A stretch of 64,000 nucleotides of DNA from Peptacetobacter sp900550335 (GTDB lineage Bacteria > Bacillota > Clostridia > Peptostreptococcales > Peptostreptococcaceae). Location: contig NZ_CP180001.1 of NCBI RefSeq assembly GCF_047528295.1, positions 1,798,001-1,862,000 on the forward strand, written 5' to 3'. Below, one piece after another: positions 50,014-58,876 of this stretch (position 1 is its first letter; every line of letters starts with the position of its first letter). The translations under genes and the position numbers were made by a program. The notes below the pieces were generated by a model. It did no database searches, was not told the DNA's origin, and saw only the letters and a list, made by a program, of their open reading frames with translations.

Positions 50014-50463
50014 TTACTCACCCCTTAGAGCAATTCTAGCTTCTCTAAAATAATCATCAAAATTATTAACTACATTACCTGTATTAAGTATCTTTATTTC
50101 AAAGTCAGTTCCAAAATCCATTATATACTCCAATGTAACTGTAACATCCTTATTTTCTGCTATTTTTAACAAGTATGGAGCACAGTTATTTCCACAGTGA
50201 GTAGCATTAAATATATGCTCATTATCATTATCTATCAATATCAAAGTCTTTGTACCTCCAGACAATCTATCTGGGGACATCGCTCCAAAAACAGGACTTT
50301 GAATTAAATTGGGTCCTATAACTTCAGATTTATCTACAGCCTTTATTATCTCCTTAGATAAATCTTTTACCAACCAATTTGGATCATACCAATGGTCAAA
50401 ATATGAATCGGGATTATAAATATATTTGCTTCCCTCTTTATCTCCAAAGTAAATATTTAACAT
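50014..50463 (-). CDS. DUF4869-like protein, module gene 1
   Basis: A 149-residue soluble protein: MLNIYFGDKEGSKYIYNPDS, SKEIIKAVDKSEVIGPNLIQ, SPVFGAMSPDRLSGGTKTLI and then NATHCGNNCAPYLLKIAENK with a CGNNC pair, followed by DVTVTLEYIMDFGTDFEIKI. This matches my recollection of the DUF4869 family. The reaction is unknown. It is read together with the ATPase gene (zero spacing). ATG follows AAGGCGGTGTTGAG. Confidence 0.7.
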   Translation of the reverse strand: MLNIYFGDKEGSKYIYNPDSYFDHWYDPNWLVKDLSKEIIKAVDKSEVIGPNLIQSPVFGAMSPDRLSGGTKTLILIDNDNEHIFNATHCGNNCAPYLLKIAENKDVTVTLEYIMDFGTDFEIKILNTGNVVNNFDDYFREARIALRGE

Positions 50464-50526
50464 CTCAACACCGCCTTTATTATAATAATATTATAACATT
50501 ATTTGTATATATAACATATAGCAATG

Positions 50527-50559
50527 AAAAATGCTACCATGAAATTAATCATAGTAGCA
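50527..50559 (-). terminator. Terminator of the LRR gene / right 33-bp direct repeat
   Basis: Same 33 bases as 48985-49017, 14 bases after the stop codon of the LRR surface protein gene. Confidence 0.8.
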
Positions 50560-50572
50560 TTTTAATTTATTC

Positions 50573-53500
50573 TTATTCAAAGCTTATTTCAAAGTCCATT
50601 CCTCCAACCTGAACAGCTTCTTTTCCTTCTAATTTTTTATAATTTGAATTTTTAGATACTAGTACCATTCCATTTTCTTTTGCTAATAATGATGCTGTTA
50701 GTGCATCTACTAAAGTATCTCCTTTTGCAAAGTATACTTTCTTAGAATCATAATAGAATTCATCTATTACTTTTCTATTTGTTGAATATCTATCAACACC
50801 CGCAATTCTATCTGCATTGTATTTGTCCGCTAACTGATTAGATACAACACTTCTTCCACCAATTACATAATATGTAACTCCCGCTTTTACAGGATGTGTA
50901 GAAGTTTTTCCGTTAGTTAATAATATTGGAGCACCGTATTTTGCTGCAACTGATGATACAGACATTGCATCTGCTTCACCTTTCGCACCATTAACTATAA
51001 ATGCCATCTTGTATCCACCAAGCATATTAGCTATTTTTGCTGATGTTTCATATCTATCTTTTCCAGATATTCTTGTTATATTTTTGCCTTTTAACTGATT
51101 TTCTACCTTTTTAGAAATTGCACCTTCTCCACCTATTATGTAGACATTTTTAGCATTTTCTATTTTAGCCATAGCTTCAACAGGTATACTGTCTTTTTTT
51201 ACTAGTAAAATTGGAGCATTTTTCTTACCAGATAATGATGCTGCTGAAAGTCCGTCAGCCATTGATTTATCTGAATTTACTAGTATTACTGAGTTGTATG
51301 AAACATTGTTCTTAACTAGCTCATCTGCTATCTTAGCTGCTGTTTCATATCTGTTCTTTCCTACTATTTTAGATGTTATGTTGCCTGGTTTGTTTGGTTT
51401 TTCATCAGGTTTCTGGTCTGGTTTTTGTTCAGGAGTTGTTGTTCCACTTCCTCCACCAGAACCTCCTCCTGGATTAGGATTAGGGTTTGGTTTATCTGGG
51501 TTTTCTCCTTCTAAATGTAAGAATACCCCTAAATTTATTTTATCTTTTCTTCCACCACATTTATATTGATAAGATATAAAGTCTGGAGTTTTTCCATTCC
51601 ATTTTATTTTTGTACCATCAAAATATAAATTATTTAATTTTACTTCTTCTGGATTTAATATTACTTTATTATTATCAATTTCATTCTTAGTTATACCATA
51701 CTCTTCATATAGATCTATATAATCTTTATTCTTTAAATCAAAACTAATTTCTGTATGGAAGTAATTTTCTACATCATCATAATCATATTCAAATTTAAAA
51801 TTATCATTTACTAATATTTTACCTTCTGTTTCACTTGAAGAAATTCTATATAAATTTTTATTTGTAGATAAATCTAAATTCTTTAATCTATTGTTAGTTA
51901 AATATACTTCTTGCAAAGCTGTATTTGTAGATAAATTTATATTTGTTAAGTTATTATTTTTTAGATTTAATAATACTAATGCTGTGTTTGCACTTATGTT
52001 TATTCCTGTTAAATCATTGTCTTCTAATATTAAAGTTTCTAATGCTGTATTTGCACTTAAATCTATATTTGTTAATTTATTTCCCTTTAATACTAATTTT
52101 TTTAACCCTGTATTATTTACTAAATTTATACCATTATTTTCTTTTATTTTTGTTTCTGATGCATATAAATTTTCCAATGCTGTATTCTGTGATACATCTA
52201 TTAATACTAAATCTTTATTTTTGCTACAGTCTAAAGTCCTTAGTTGTCTATATTCTGATAAATTTAATTCTGTAAATGCATTATCTTGGCAACGTATAAT
52301 TTCTATATTACTTGGTAATTTAATTTCTGCTATAAAATTATCTCCAAAATTTACTTCTTTTAAATTTGTATTACTTAAATCTAGTTTACCTTTCAAATCA
52401 TTCTTATAACAATTTAATGATTCAAGAGCAGTAAAAAATTGTATTCCATCTAAATTTTCAATATCAGAGTTGCTAATGTCTAAATCTGTAATTCTAGCTA
52501 ATTGTTCACTACTTATCTTTTGATCTTCTTGTACTCCTGTTATTTGTGTTATTTTCTTTCTAAAGTTTTTATCTTTAAAATTGCTTTCATTTAATATAAC
52601 GCCTTCACTAGGGAAATTATAATCTAAATAAAAATTTACCGTCATTTTTATCGTATTATGATTTCCTCCAGTATCATAAACATATGTTACCTCTCTAGGC
52701 TTTTTATCTCCTAGTTCTAACTTTCCATCATCTTTTTTAGTTACACCTTCAGTTTTAACATCTACCTTTGACATATTTATTCCAGGGAATAGCTCTTCTA
52801 AGTCTAAATAATTTCGTTTTGAATCTATACTTATATTATAAAAGTTTGATTCAATAGATTCTGGATATTTAATTAATGCATTTTCATTTAAATTTACATA
52901 TCCTAACCTTGAACTATTTCTTATACCTATACTTTGTAATTTACTTGACTTTGGTAAATCCAAAGATTTTAATTTAGTACCATTAATAACTATACTTACT
53001 AAATCTAAACACTCTTTTACATTTAATTTTTCTAAACTTGTACATCCACTAAGTTCTAATTGTTGTACTTTTGTATTTGTTGATAGGTTTAATTCTGATA
53101 TTTTTTCATTATCATTTAAGTATAGATTTTCTAGAAGAGTAGCTCTTGAGAAATTATAATTTTTTACATTGTTTCCTTTTGAATTAAATTCTATTAATTT
53201 TTCATGTGGCAATAAATCAATATCTTTAATTGCAGTATATGATATATCCAATTTTGTAATCTTACTATTATCTTTATTTAATTTTAAATCTACTAAATCT
53301 TTATTACTTGATAGACCTAAATCTAATAATTTTTTATTTCCAGTTAAATCGATTGATTTTAGTGAGTTTCCATTCAAATTTATTTCAGTTAACATTTCAC
53401 ATTGATCCAATTTAATACTTGATATATTATTTCCGTAAGCTTCTAAATTTGTTAGTTCTGTACTAGAACTTAAATCTAAATTTTGTATATTATGATTTCC

Positions 53501-53983
53501 ATAACATTCCAAATACTGTAAATTAATGTTTGATATGTTCAATTCAGAAGTATTATTTTTATTGAAACGTAATTTTTTTAGTTTTTTATTCTTTGAAAAA
53601 TCCGCTTTATTTATATTTTGTCCGGAACATATAAAGTCATTTAAATTAACAAATTTTTCTATCCCTTTTAAGTTTGTTATTTTTGTTCTTGAATCATCAT
53701 AAAAATATAATATACCTGTATTTTTTATATTATAAGCTGTTATTACACCTGTTCCATCGTTTGGAATTTTAAATTTTTCTGCTAATCTTTCTCTAAATGC
53801 ATCATCTGGGAAGTTAACCTCATTCAATTCTACATCTTTTATTTCCTGATCTACAACATTTCCTCTCTCAATTCCTACATTATCAACACTACTCACAGCA
53901 GCCTCAACTGGCATAGCAACTGAACTAACTGTAATCGCTGCAACCATCATCATAGCAGCAACCTTATTCCTATTCTTATTCAT
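50573..53983 (-). CDS. Large leucine-rich-repeat surface protein with three CWB2 anchors
   Basis: A 1136-residue exported protein. A signal peptide (NKVAAMMMVAAITVSSVAMP, cleavage near VEAAV) starts it. An N-terminal VNFPDDAFRERLAEKF segment is followed by about 12 LRRs (residues 95-360; L..L....N..L..LDLS...L), then a second LRR block (about 500-730) beginning at ILNESNFKDKNFRKKITQIT. A Gly/Pro/Asn linker (PNPNPNPGGGSGGGSG) leads to three CWB2 repeats (IVGKNRYETAAKIADELVKN, ISGKDRYETSAKIANMLGGY, IAGVDRYSTNRKVIDEF) that bind cell-wall polymer. Role: cell-surface adhesin-like, as in internalins (inference). I choose ATG 53983 with GAGAGGGTG upstream; the frame also extends to a GTG at 53992. 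Leader control is described separately. Confidence 0.9.
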   Translation of the reverse strand: MNKNRNKVAAMMMVAAITVSSVAMPVEAAVSSVDNVGIERGNVVDQEIKDVELNEVNFPDDAFRERLAEKFKIPNDGTGVITAYNIKNTGILYFYDDSRTKITNLKGIEKFVNLNDFICSGQNINKADFSKNKKLKKLRFNKNNTSELNISNINLQYLECYGNHNIQNLDLSSSTELTNLEAYGNNISSIKLDQCEMLTEINLNGNSLKSIDLTGNKKLLDLGLSSNKDLVDLKLNKDNSKITKLDISYTAIKDIDLLPHEKLIEFNSKGNNVKNYNFSRATLLENLYLNDNEKISELNLSTNTKVQQLELSGCTSLEKLNVKECLDLVSIVINGTKLKSLDLPKSSKLQSIGIRNSSRLGYVNLNENALIKYPESIESNFYNISIDSKRNYLDLEELFPGINMSKVDVKTEGVTKKDDGKLELGDKKPREVTYVYDTGGNHNTIKMTVNFYLDYNFPSEGVILNESNFKDKNFRKKITQITGVQEDQKISSEQLARITDLDISNSDIENLDGIQFFTALESLNCYKNDLKGKLDLSNTNLKEVNFGDNFIAEIKLPSNIEIIRCQDNAFTELNLSEYRQLRTLDCSKNKDLVLIDVSQNTALENLYASETKIKENNGINLVNNTGLKKLVLKGNKLTNIDLSANTALETLILEDNDLTGINISANTALVLLNLKNNNLTNINLSTNTALQEVYLTNNRLKNLDLSTNKNLYRISSSETEGKILVNDNFKFEYDYDDVENYFHTEISFDLKNKDYIDLYEEYGITKNEIDNNKVILNPEEVKLNNLYFDGTKIKWNGKTPDFISYQYKCGGRKDKINLGVFLHLEGENPDKPNPNPNPGGGSGGGSGTTTPEQKPDQKPDEKPNKPGNITSKIVGKNRYETAAKIADELVKNNVSYNSVILVNSDKSMADGLSAASLSGKKNAPILLVKKDSIPVEAMAKIENAKNVYIIGGEGAISKKVENQLKGKNITRISGKDRYETSAKIANMLGGYKMAFIVNGAKGEADAMSVSSVAAKYGAPILLTNGKTSTHPVKAGVTYYVIGGRSVVSNQLADKYNADRIAGVDRYSTNRKVIDEFYYDSKKVYFAKGDTLVDALTASLLAKENGMVLVSKNSNYKKLEGKEAVQVGGMDFEISFE

Positions 53984-54025
53984 ACAACACACCCTCTCTT
54001 AAAACATAAAACGCTAAAAATCAAC

Positions 54026-54067
54026 AAAAAAAGGACACAGTAATTGTATCTAACAAAAACTGTATCC
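54026..54067 (-). terminator. Intrinsic terminator inside the LRR gene leader
   Basis: GGATACAGT (54067-54059) pairs with ACTGTGTCC (54041-54033) around a 17-base loop and is followed by seven T. It lies 43 bases before the LRR start codon and upstream of its ribosome site, so it would act as an attenuator. Confidence 0.8.
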
Positions 54068-54110
54068 TCTATATACATCTATTAAAAAACTGCATAACAA
54101 AACTACAGAC

Positions 54111-54179
<69 letters not shown>

Positions 54180-54240
54180 ATCTGTCAACTCCTAGCAATT
54201 TTATATTTCATATTTTTATTTTATATAATATGTATAAAAT

Positions 54241-54269
54241 ATTATACCATTTTACAAATTAAATTTGAA
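54241..54269 (-). promoter_or_regulatory. Putative promoter of the LRR gene leader
   Basis: TATAAT (54246-54241) with TTCAAA 17 bases upstream, about 55 bases before the leader ORF start codon. Confidence 0.45.
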
Positions 54270-54338
54270 TAAAAATATTAAAATTTATAATAATTTTTAA
54301 AAATATACAAGTCTCTTATACTCACAAATTTTTCCAAC

Positions 54339-54391
54339 AAAAAAACTACTGTCGAACATTCTTTACAAAATATTCAACAGTAGCATTTTTA
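54339..54391 (-). terminator. Second terminator downstream of the gltD-like gene
   Basis: On the minus strand TGCTACTGTTGAATATT pairs with AATGTTCGACAGTAG and is followed by seven T. Confidence 0.75.
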
Positions 54392-54407
54392 ACTTCTCTC
54401 ATGTGCA

Positions 54408-54565
54408 AACAAATTTATAAACTAAGGACAAGATGTATAACTACTCTAAAGCGACAATACTGCAAGCGCCCCATACCTATAAATGTATTACATAATAGTA
54501 TGGGGCGCTGAAGCCTGGAGCAAAGAGCAGTTATACTCTTGTCCCTCTATTTTATAAATTTGTTA
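54408..54565 (-). repeat. Long-hairpin element, copy 15
   Basis: Outer arms AACAAATTTATAA/TTATAAATTTGTT and AAGGACAAG/CTTGTCC...; core CGACAATACTGCA and GAAGCCTGGAG; inner stem GCGCCCCATAC/GTATGGGGCGC. Sense minus; it directly adjoins the stop codon of the GltD-like gene. Confidence 0.87.
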
Positions 54566-55822
54566 TTATTTTTCTCTTTTACTAGTTAAGTATCTATCTA
54601 TAGATTCAGCTGCTTTTTTAGAATTAACAACAGCTTCTATAACTGTACTTGGTCCTGAAGTAACGTCCCCACCTGAGAATACACCATCTCTAGTTGTTTC
54701 ACCGTATTCATCAGTTACTAGAAGTCCCCATTTGTTTACTTCTAATTCTGGGTTGTTTTTAACGATTGTATTTCTTGCAGTCTGGCTTATAGCTATTAAC
54801 ACAGAATCACATTCGTATAATTTTTCGCTTCCTTCTATCATAACAACTGATTCTCTTCCGTCTTCACCTTTAACTCTGTGAGTATCAGCGAATATTACAC
54901 CTTCTTCAGTTATTTCTATTGGAGCTTTGTATGTATCAAATACTACTCCATCTTCTTTAGTTTCTTCTATTTCTGCTTTACAAGCTTTCATATCGCAGAA
55001 GTCTTTTCTGTATGCTATTGTAACTTCATCTGCTCCATAACGTTTAGCACTTCTTGCAGCATCCATTGCAACGTTTCCTGCACCTATTACTATAACTTTT
55101 TTACCTAAGTTATATCTTTTTGGTGATCTTAAGTAGTTTATTGCATATAATGAGTTACCTAATGTTTCACCTTTTATATCTAATCTCTTTGGACTCCAAG
55201 TACCAGTTCCTATGAACACAGCATCGTATCCATCGTAGAATAATTTATCTATAGTTATAACCTGACCTATTGCAGTATTTGTTCTGAACACAACTCCAGC
55301 TTCTTCTAACATTCTCATCATATCTTTAACTATTTCTCTTGGTAATCTGAAATCAGGTATACCGTATCTTAATATACCACCAACTCTACCATTTTTTTCG
55401 AATACAGTTACTTTGTATCCTTTTTTAACTAATTCAGTAGCTATAGTTAAACCTGCTGGACCTGAACCAACTACCGCAACTCTCTGGTTTTTAGGTTCTT
55501 CTTTTATAATTATTTTTCCAGTTTTTAAATATTCTCTTGATATGAATTCTTCTATTTTGTAGAATTCTACTGGGTCTTTTTTGATTCCTTTTATACAGTG
55601 TCCAAAACACTGGTCTTCGTGAGGACATACCATAGCACAGATTGCTGACATTGGGTTGTTGTCGAATAGTATTTCCCCTGCTTCTTCCATTTTTCCTTCT
55701 TTAAATAGGTTTATTATGCCAGGTATATCTGTATGAACTGGACAGTTTGTTCTACAACTTGGTTTTTTGCATAATAAACATTCATTCGCTTCATTAACTA
55801 AAAATTTACTTACATCAATCAT
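54566..55822 (-). CDS. GltD-like FAD/NAD(P)-dependent oxidoreductase
   Basis: A 418-residue relative of glutamate synthase small subunit. The N-terminal Fe-S part has CLLCKKPSCRTNCPVHTDIP and CAMVCPHEDQCFGHC (Cys patterns for two 4Fe-4S clusters); FAD binding is RVAVVGSGPAGLTIATELVK; NAD(P) binding is VIVIGAGNVAMDAARSAKR; FSGGDVTSGPSTVIEAV is the C-terminal signature. It passes electrons between NAD(P)H and a partner subunit; the glutamate synthase large subunit is not present, so it could also serve a sulfide/ferredoxin reductase or dihydropyrimidine-type partner. ATG follows GGAGGGAGTATAAAGAA. It is monocistronic. Confidence 0.85.
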   Translation of the reverse strand: MIDVSKFLVNEANECLLCKKPSCRTNCPVHTDIPGIINLFKEGKMEEAGEILFDNNPMSAICAMVCPHEDQCFGHCIKGIKKDPVEFYKIEEFISREYLKTGKIIIKEEPKNQRVAVVGSGPAGLTIATELVKKGYKVTVFEKNGRVGGILRYGIPDFRLPREIVKDMMRMLEEAGVVFRTNTAIGQVITIDKLFYDGYDAVFIGTGTWSPKRLDIKGETLGNSLYAINYLRSPKRYNLGKKVIVIGAGNVAMDAARSAKRYGADEVTIAYRKDFCDMKACKAEIEETKEDGVVFDTYKAPIEITEEGVIFADTHRVKGEDGRESVVMIEGSEKLYECDSVLIAISQTARNTIVKNNPELEVNKWGLLVTDEYGETTRDGVFSGGDVTSGPSTVIEAVVNSKKAAESIDRYLTSKREK

Positions 55823-56033
55823 TTCTTTATACTCCCTCCATTAATTAATCGCACCTAGTCTAAAATATCATATTTCCAAATGTGTTTCAAATGTTATTTT
55901 CAATTAATATATAAAATATATTTTTTGCAATGACTTTCTTAATTATTAGAAAATTTAGCCATTCTGTCATTTTTCATACTTATTATATTTTATTAAGTAT
56001 AAATTAATTTAATTTTATTTTTTTATATATAAG

Positions 56034-56085
56034 CAAAAAAATACTCCATTTTATATATTATTGTGTTATTTATAAAATGGAGCAT
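56034..56085 (-). terminator. Terminator of the kdp operon
   Basis: TGCTCCATTTTATA and TATAAAATGGAGTA pair on the minus strand, followed by seven T. Confidence 0.85.
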
Positions 56086-56113
56086 TTCAATCATTATATA
56101 TTATTGTTTTTTT

Positions 56114-56740
56114 CTATTTATTTTTATTCATACTTTTATAAACATCTATATTTAATTCTAATACATTAACTCTTTCTTCACCAAATATTCCTAAAAATTT
56201 AGAGTCTGTATTTTCTTTTATCATTTTATTTAATTTTTCTTCTGATATTCCACTTGCTTTTGATATAGCCGGAACCTGAATTTCTGCTGATTTTACACTT
56301 ATATTAGGATCTAATCCTGAACCAGATGCTGTCATTAAATCTGCTGGTATATCTTCTCTATTTACTTCTGGATTATTTTTTAAGAATTCATCAACACTAG
56401 CTTCTACTCTTTTTTTAAGTTCAGGATTTGATGGAGCATAGTTAAAACTTCCTGAAGATGGTCCTTCGTATGTTCCATCTTCTTTATCTTTTTCTGTATA
56501 AGTATTGTAATTAATAGAAGACACTCTTCCTTTAAAGAAATATGGTTCTGTAAATTGCTGCCCTATGTTTTTTGATCCTACTTTTTCACCATCTACTTCT
56601 ATAAAACTTCCTTCTGCTTTATCTTTGAATAACACTTGTCCAGTGGCTGTTAAAGCCATTGGATAAGCTATCCCACAAACTAGTATTAAAACTAAACTTA
56701 ATGAAATTGCATTTTTTAATATATTTTTTAACCCTTTCAT
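56114..56740 (-). CDS. kdpC: K+-transporting ATPase subunit C
   Basis: Chaperone-like subunit of the high-affinity KdpFABC potassium pump. The 208-residue protein has one N-terminal membrane helix (LSLVLILVCGIAYPMALTAT), then FKDKAEGSFIEVDGEKVGSK, IGQQFTEPYFFKGRVSSINY and ASGSGLDPNISVKSAEIQVP, all typical KdpC segments. It follows kdpB by 24 bases. ATG is preceded by GGAGGAAAAAA. Confidence 0.95.
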   Translation of the reverse strand: MKGLKNILKNAISLSLVLILVCGIAYPMALTATGQVLFKDKAEGSFIEVDGEKVGSKNIGQQFTEPYFFKGRVSSINYNTYTEKDKEDGTYEGPSSGSFNYAPSNPELKKRVEASVDEFLKNNPEVNREDIPADLMTASGSGLDPNISVKSAEIQVPAISKASGISEEKLNKMIKENTDSKFLGIFGEERVNVLELNIDVYKSMNKNK

Positions 56741-56764
56741 TTTTTTCCTCCATAAATTTCTTTT

Positions 56765-58828
56765 TTAAAGACCTATCATCATTAAAAGTGGTGCTATTAA
56801 TAAGTCTATTAATTTTATACCTATGAATGGGACGATTACTCCACCACCACCGAATACGATTACATTTCTAAGAAGTAATTTCTGTGCAGACATAGGTCTA
56901 TATTTAACACCTTTCATTGCTAAAGGTATTAAGCAAGGAATTATTATCGCATTAAATATTAGTGCTGATAAAACTGCACTAAATGGAGTTGCTAAATTCA
57001 TTATATCTAACATTTCCATCTGAGGTATTGCAACTGTAAATATAGCTGGTATTATTGCAAAATATTTTGCAACGTCATTAGCTATACTGAATGTTGTTAA
57101 TGCACCTCTTGTTATTAAAAGCTGTTTACCTATTTCAACAACTTCTAGTATTTTTGTTGGGTCTGAATCTAAGTCTACCATATTTGCTGCTTCTTTTGCT
57201 GATGTTGTACCACTATTCATTGCAAGTCCAACATCTGCCTGCGCAAGTGCTGGAGCATCATTTGTACCATCACCAGTCATTGCAACAATTTTACCTTCAG
57301 ACTGTTCTTTTTTAATTGCTTCTATTTTATCTTCTGGTTTACATTCAGCGATAAATCCATCTACACCTGCTTCTTTTGCTATTGTAGCGGCTGTAAGAGG
57401 GTTATCACCTGTACACATTATAGTTTTTATACCAATTTCTCTTAATCTTTCAAATCTTTCTACTAACCCTGGTTTAACAGTATCTTTTAAATATATTAAA
57501 CCGTATATTTTATTATCTGCTACAACTACTAGAGGAGTACCTCCAAGTTTTGCTATTTCATTTACTTTTTCATCAAGATCTGATGGTATTTCTCCACCTA
57601 AATTTCTAACATATTCTTTTATACTATCGAAAGCCCCTTTTCTTATTTTTACACCATTTGTTAAGTCAAGACCACTCATTCTTGTCTGAGCTGAGAATTC
57701 TATAAATTCAGCACCTTCTGCAAGTTCTTCTAATTTTTCTACATTGCAATTCATGTCTTTTGCAAGAGTTACTGTTGATTTTCCTTCAGGAGTATCATCT
57801 TTTAGTGAACTTAACGTTGCAAAGTTTATTAATTCTTCTTTTTCTATATTAACCACTGGGATAAAATCAGCTGCTAATCTATTTCCGTAAGTTATTGTAC
57901 CTGTTTTATCAAGTATCATTGTATCAACGTCACCACAAGATTCAACTGCTTTACCAGACATTGCTATTACATTAAATCTTGTAACTCTGTCCATACCTGC
58001 TATCCCTATAGCAGAAAGTAGTCCACCTATTGTAGTAGGTATTAAACAAACTAAAAGAGCAATCATTGTTGATACTGGTATCTGAACACCTGTGTAATTA
58101 GCCATTGGGTATAAAGTTATTAAAACTATCATAAATATTAAAGTTAAACTAACTAATACTGTATTTAATGCTATTTCATTTGGAGTTTTCTGTCTTGAAG
58201 CACCTTCAACTAAAGAAATCATTTTATCTAAGAATGATTCCCCTGGATTTGTAGTTATTTTTATTTTTAACCAGTCACTTACAACCGTTGTACCACCAGT
58301 TACTGATGCAAAATCTCCACCTGATTCTCTAACAACTGGAGCAGATTCACCTGTTATTGCTGATTCATCAACTGAAGCTAAACCTTCTATAACTTCTCCA
58401 TCATTTGGTATAACTTCTCCTGTATTAACTAAAACCACATCACCTTTTTTTAATTCGCTTGAACTTATCATTTTTTCATTTCCATTTTTATCAATAAGTC
58501 TAGCCATTGTATCTTTTCTTGTTTTCTTTAATGTATCTGCCTGAGCTTTACCTCTACCTTCTGCTACTGATTCGGCAAAGTTTGCAAATAATATAGTTAT
58601 AAATAATATAATTGTAACCGCCGCATTATATATTCTTATGTTTCCTGAACCATCATTTCCAAATAAGTTTGGCATTAATGTAAGTAAAAATGCTACTACA
58701 GTACCTACTTCAACGACAAACATAACTGGATTTTTCATCATATATTTTGGATTCAACTTCTTAAAAGCTTCTACTATAGAGCTTTTAAGAATATCATTAG
58801 TTAAAAATTTATTTCCATTGTTTTTCAT
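56765..58828 (-). CDS. kdpB: K+-transporting ATPase subunit B (P-type ATPase)
   Basis: Catalytic P-type ATPase subunit. The 687-residue protein has the phosphorylation motif DKTGTIT, the actuator motif DESAITGESAPV, the hinge MTGDGTNDAPALAQADVGLA and about seven membrane helices. Length matches the family. It lies between kdpA and kdpC. ATG is preceded by AAAGGAGATATAGATAAAA. Confidence 0.97.
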   Translation of the reverse strand: MKNNGNKFLTNDILKSSIVEAFKKLNPKYMMKNPVMFVVEVGTVVAFLLTLMPNLFGNDGSGNIRIYNAAVTIILFITILFANFAESVAEGRGKAQADTLKKTRKDTMARLIDKNGNEKMISSSELKKGDVVLVNTGEVIPNDGEVIEGLASVDESAITGESAPVVRESGGDFASVTGGTTVVSDWLKIKITTNPGESFLDKMISLVEGASRQKTPNEIALNTVLVSLTLIFMIVLITLYPMANYTGVQIPVSTMIALLVCLIPTTIGGLLSAIGIAGMDRVTRFNVIAMSGKAVESCGDVDTMILDKTGTITYGNRLAADFIPVVNIEKEELINFATLSSLKDDTPEGKSTVTLAKDMNCNVEKLEELAEGAEFIEFSAQTRMSGLDLTNGVKIRKGAFDSIKEYVRNLGGEIPSDLDEKVNEIAKLGGTPLVVVADNKIYGLIYLKDTVKPGLVERFERLREIGIKTIMCTGDNPLTAATIAKEAGVDGFIAECKPEDKIEAIKKEQSEGKIVAMTGDGTNDAPALAQADVGLAMNSGTTSAKEAANMVDLDSDPTKILEVVEIGKQLLITRGALTTFSIANDVAKYFAIIPAIFTVAIPQMEMLDIMNLATPFSAVLSALIFNAIIIPCLIPLAMKGVKYRPMSAQKLLLRNVIVFGGGGVIVPFIGIKLIDLLIAPLLMMIGL

Positions 58829-58876
58829 TTTTATCTATATCTCCTTTATACTCTCCTTACATATTCGTCTATTTTA

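Noticed and set aside
51294..52409. Long plus-strand ORFs opposite the LRR gene
   Set aside because: They mirror the repetitive LRR codons and have no ribosome sites; hydrophobic composition comes from the complement of Asn/Lys/Asp-rich coding.
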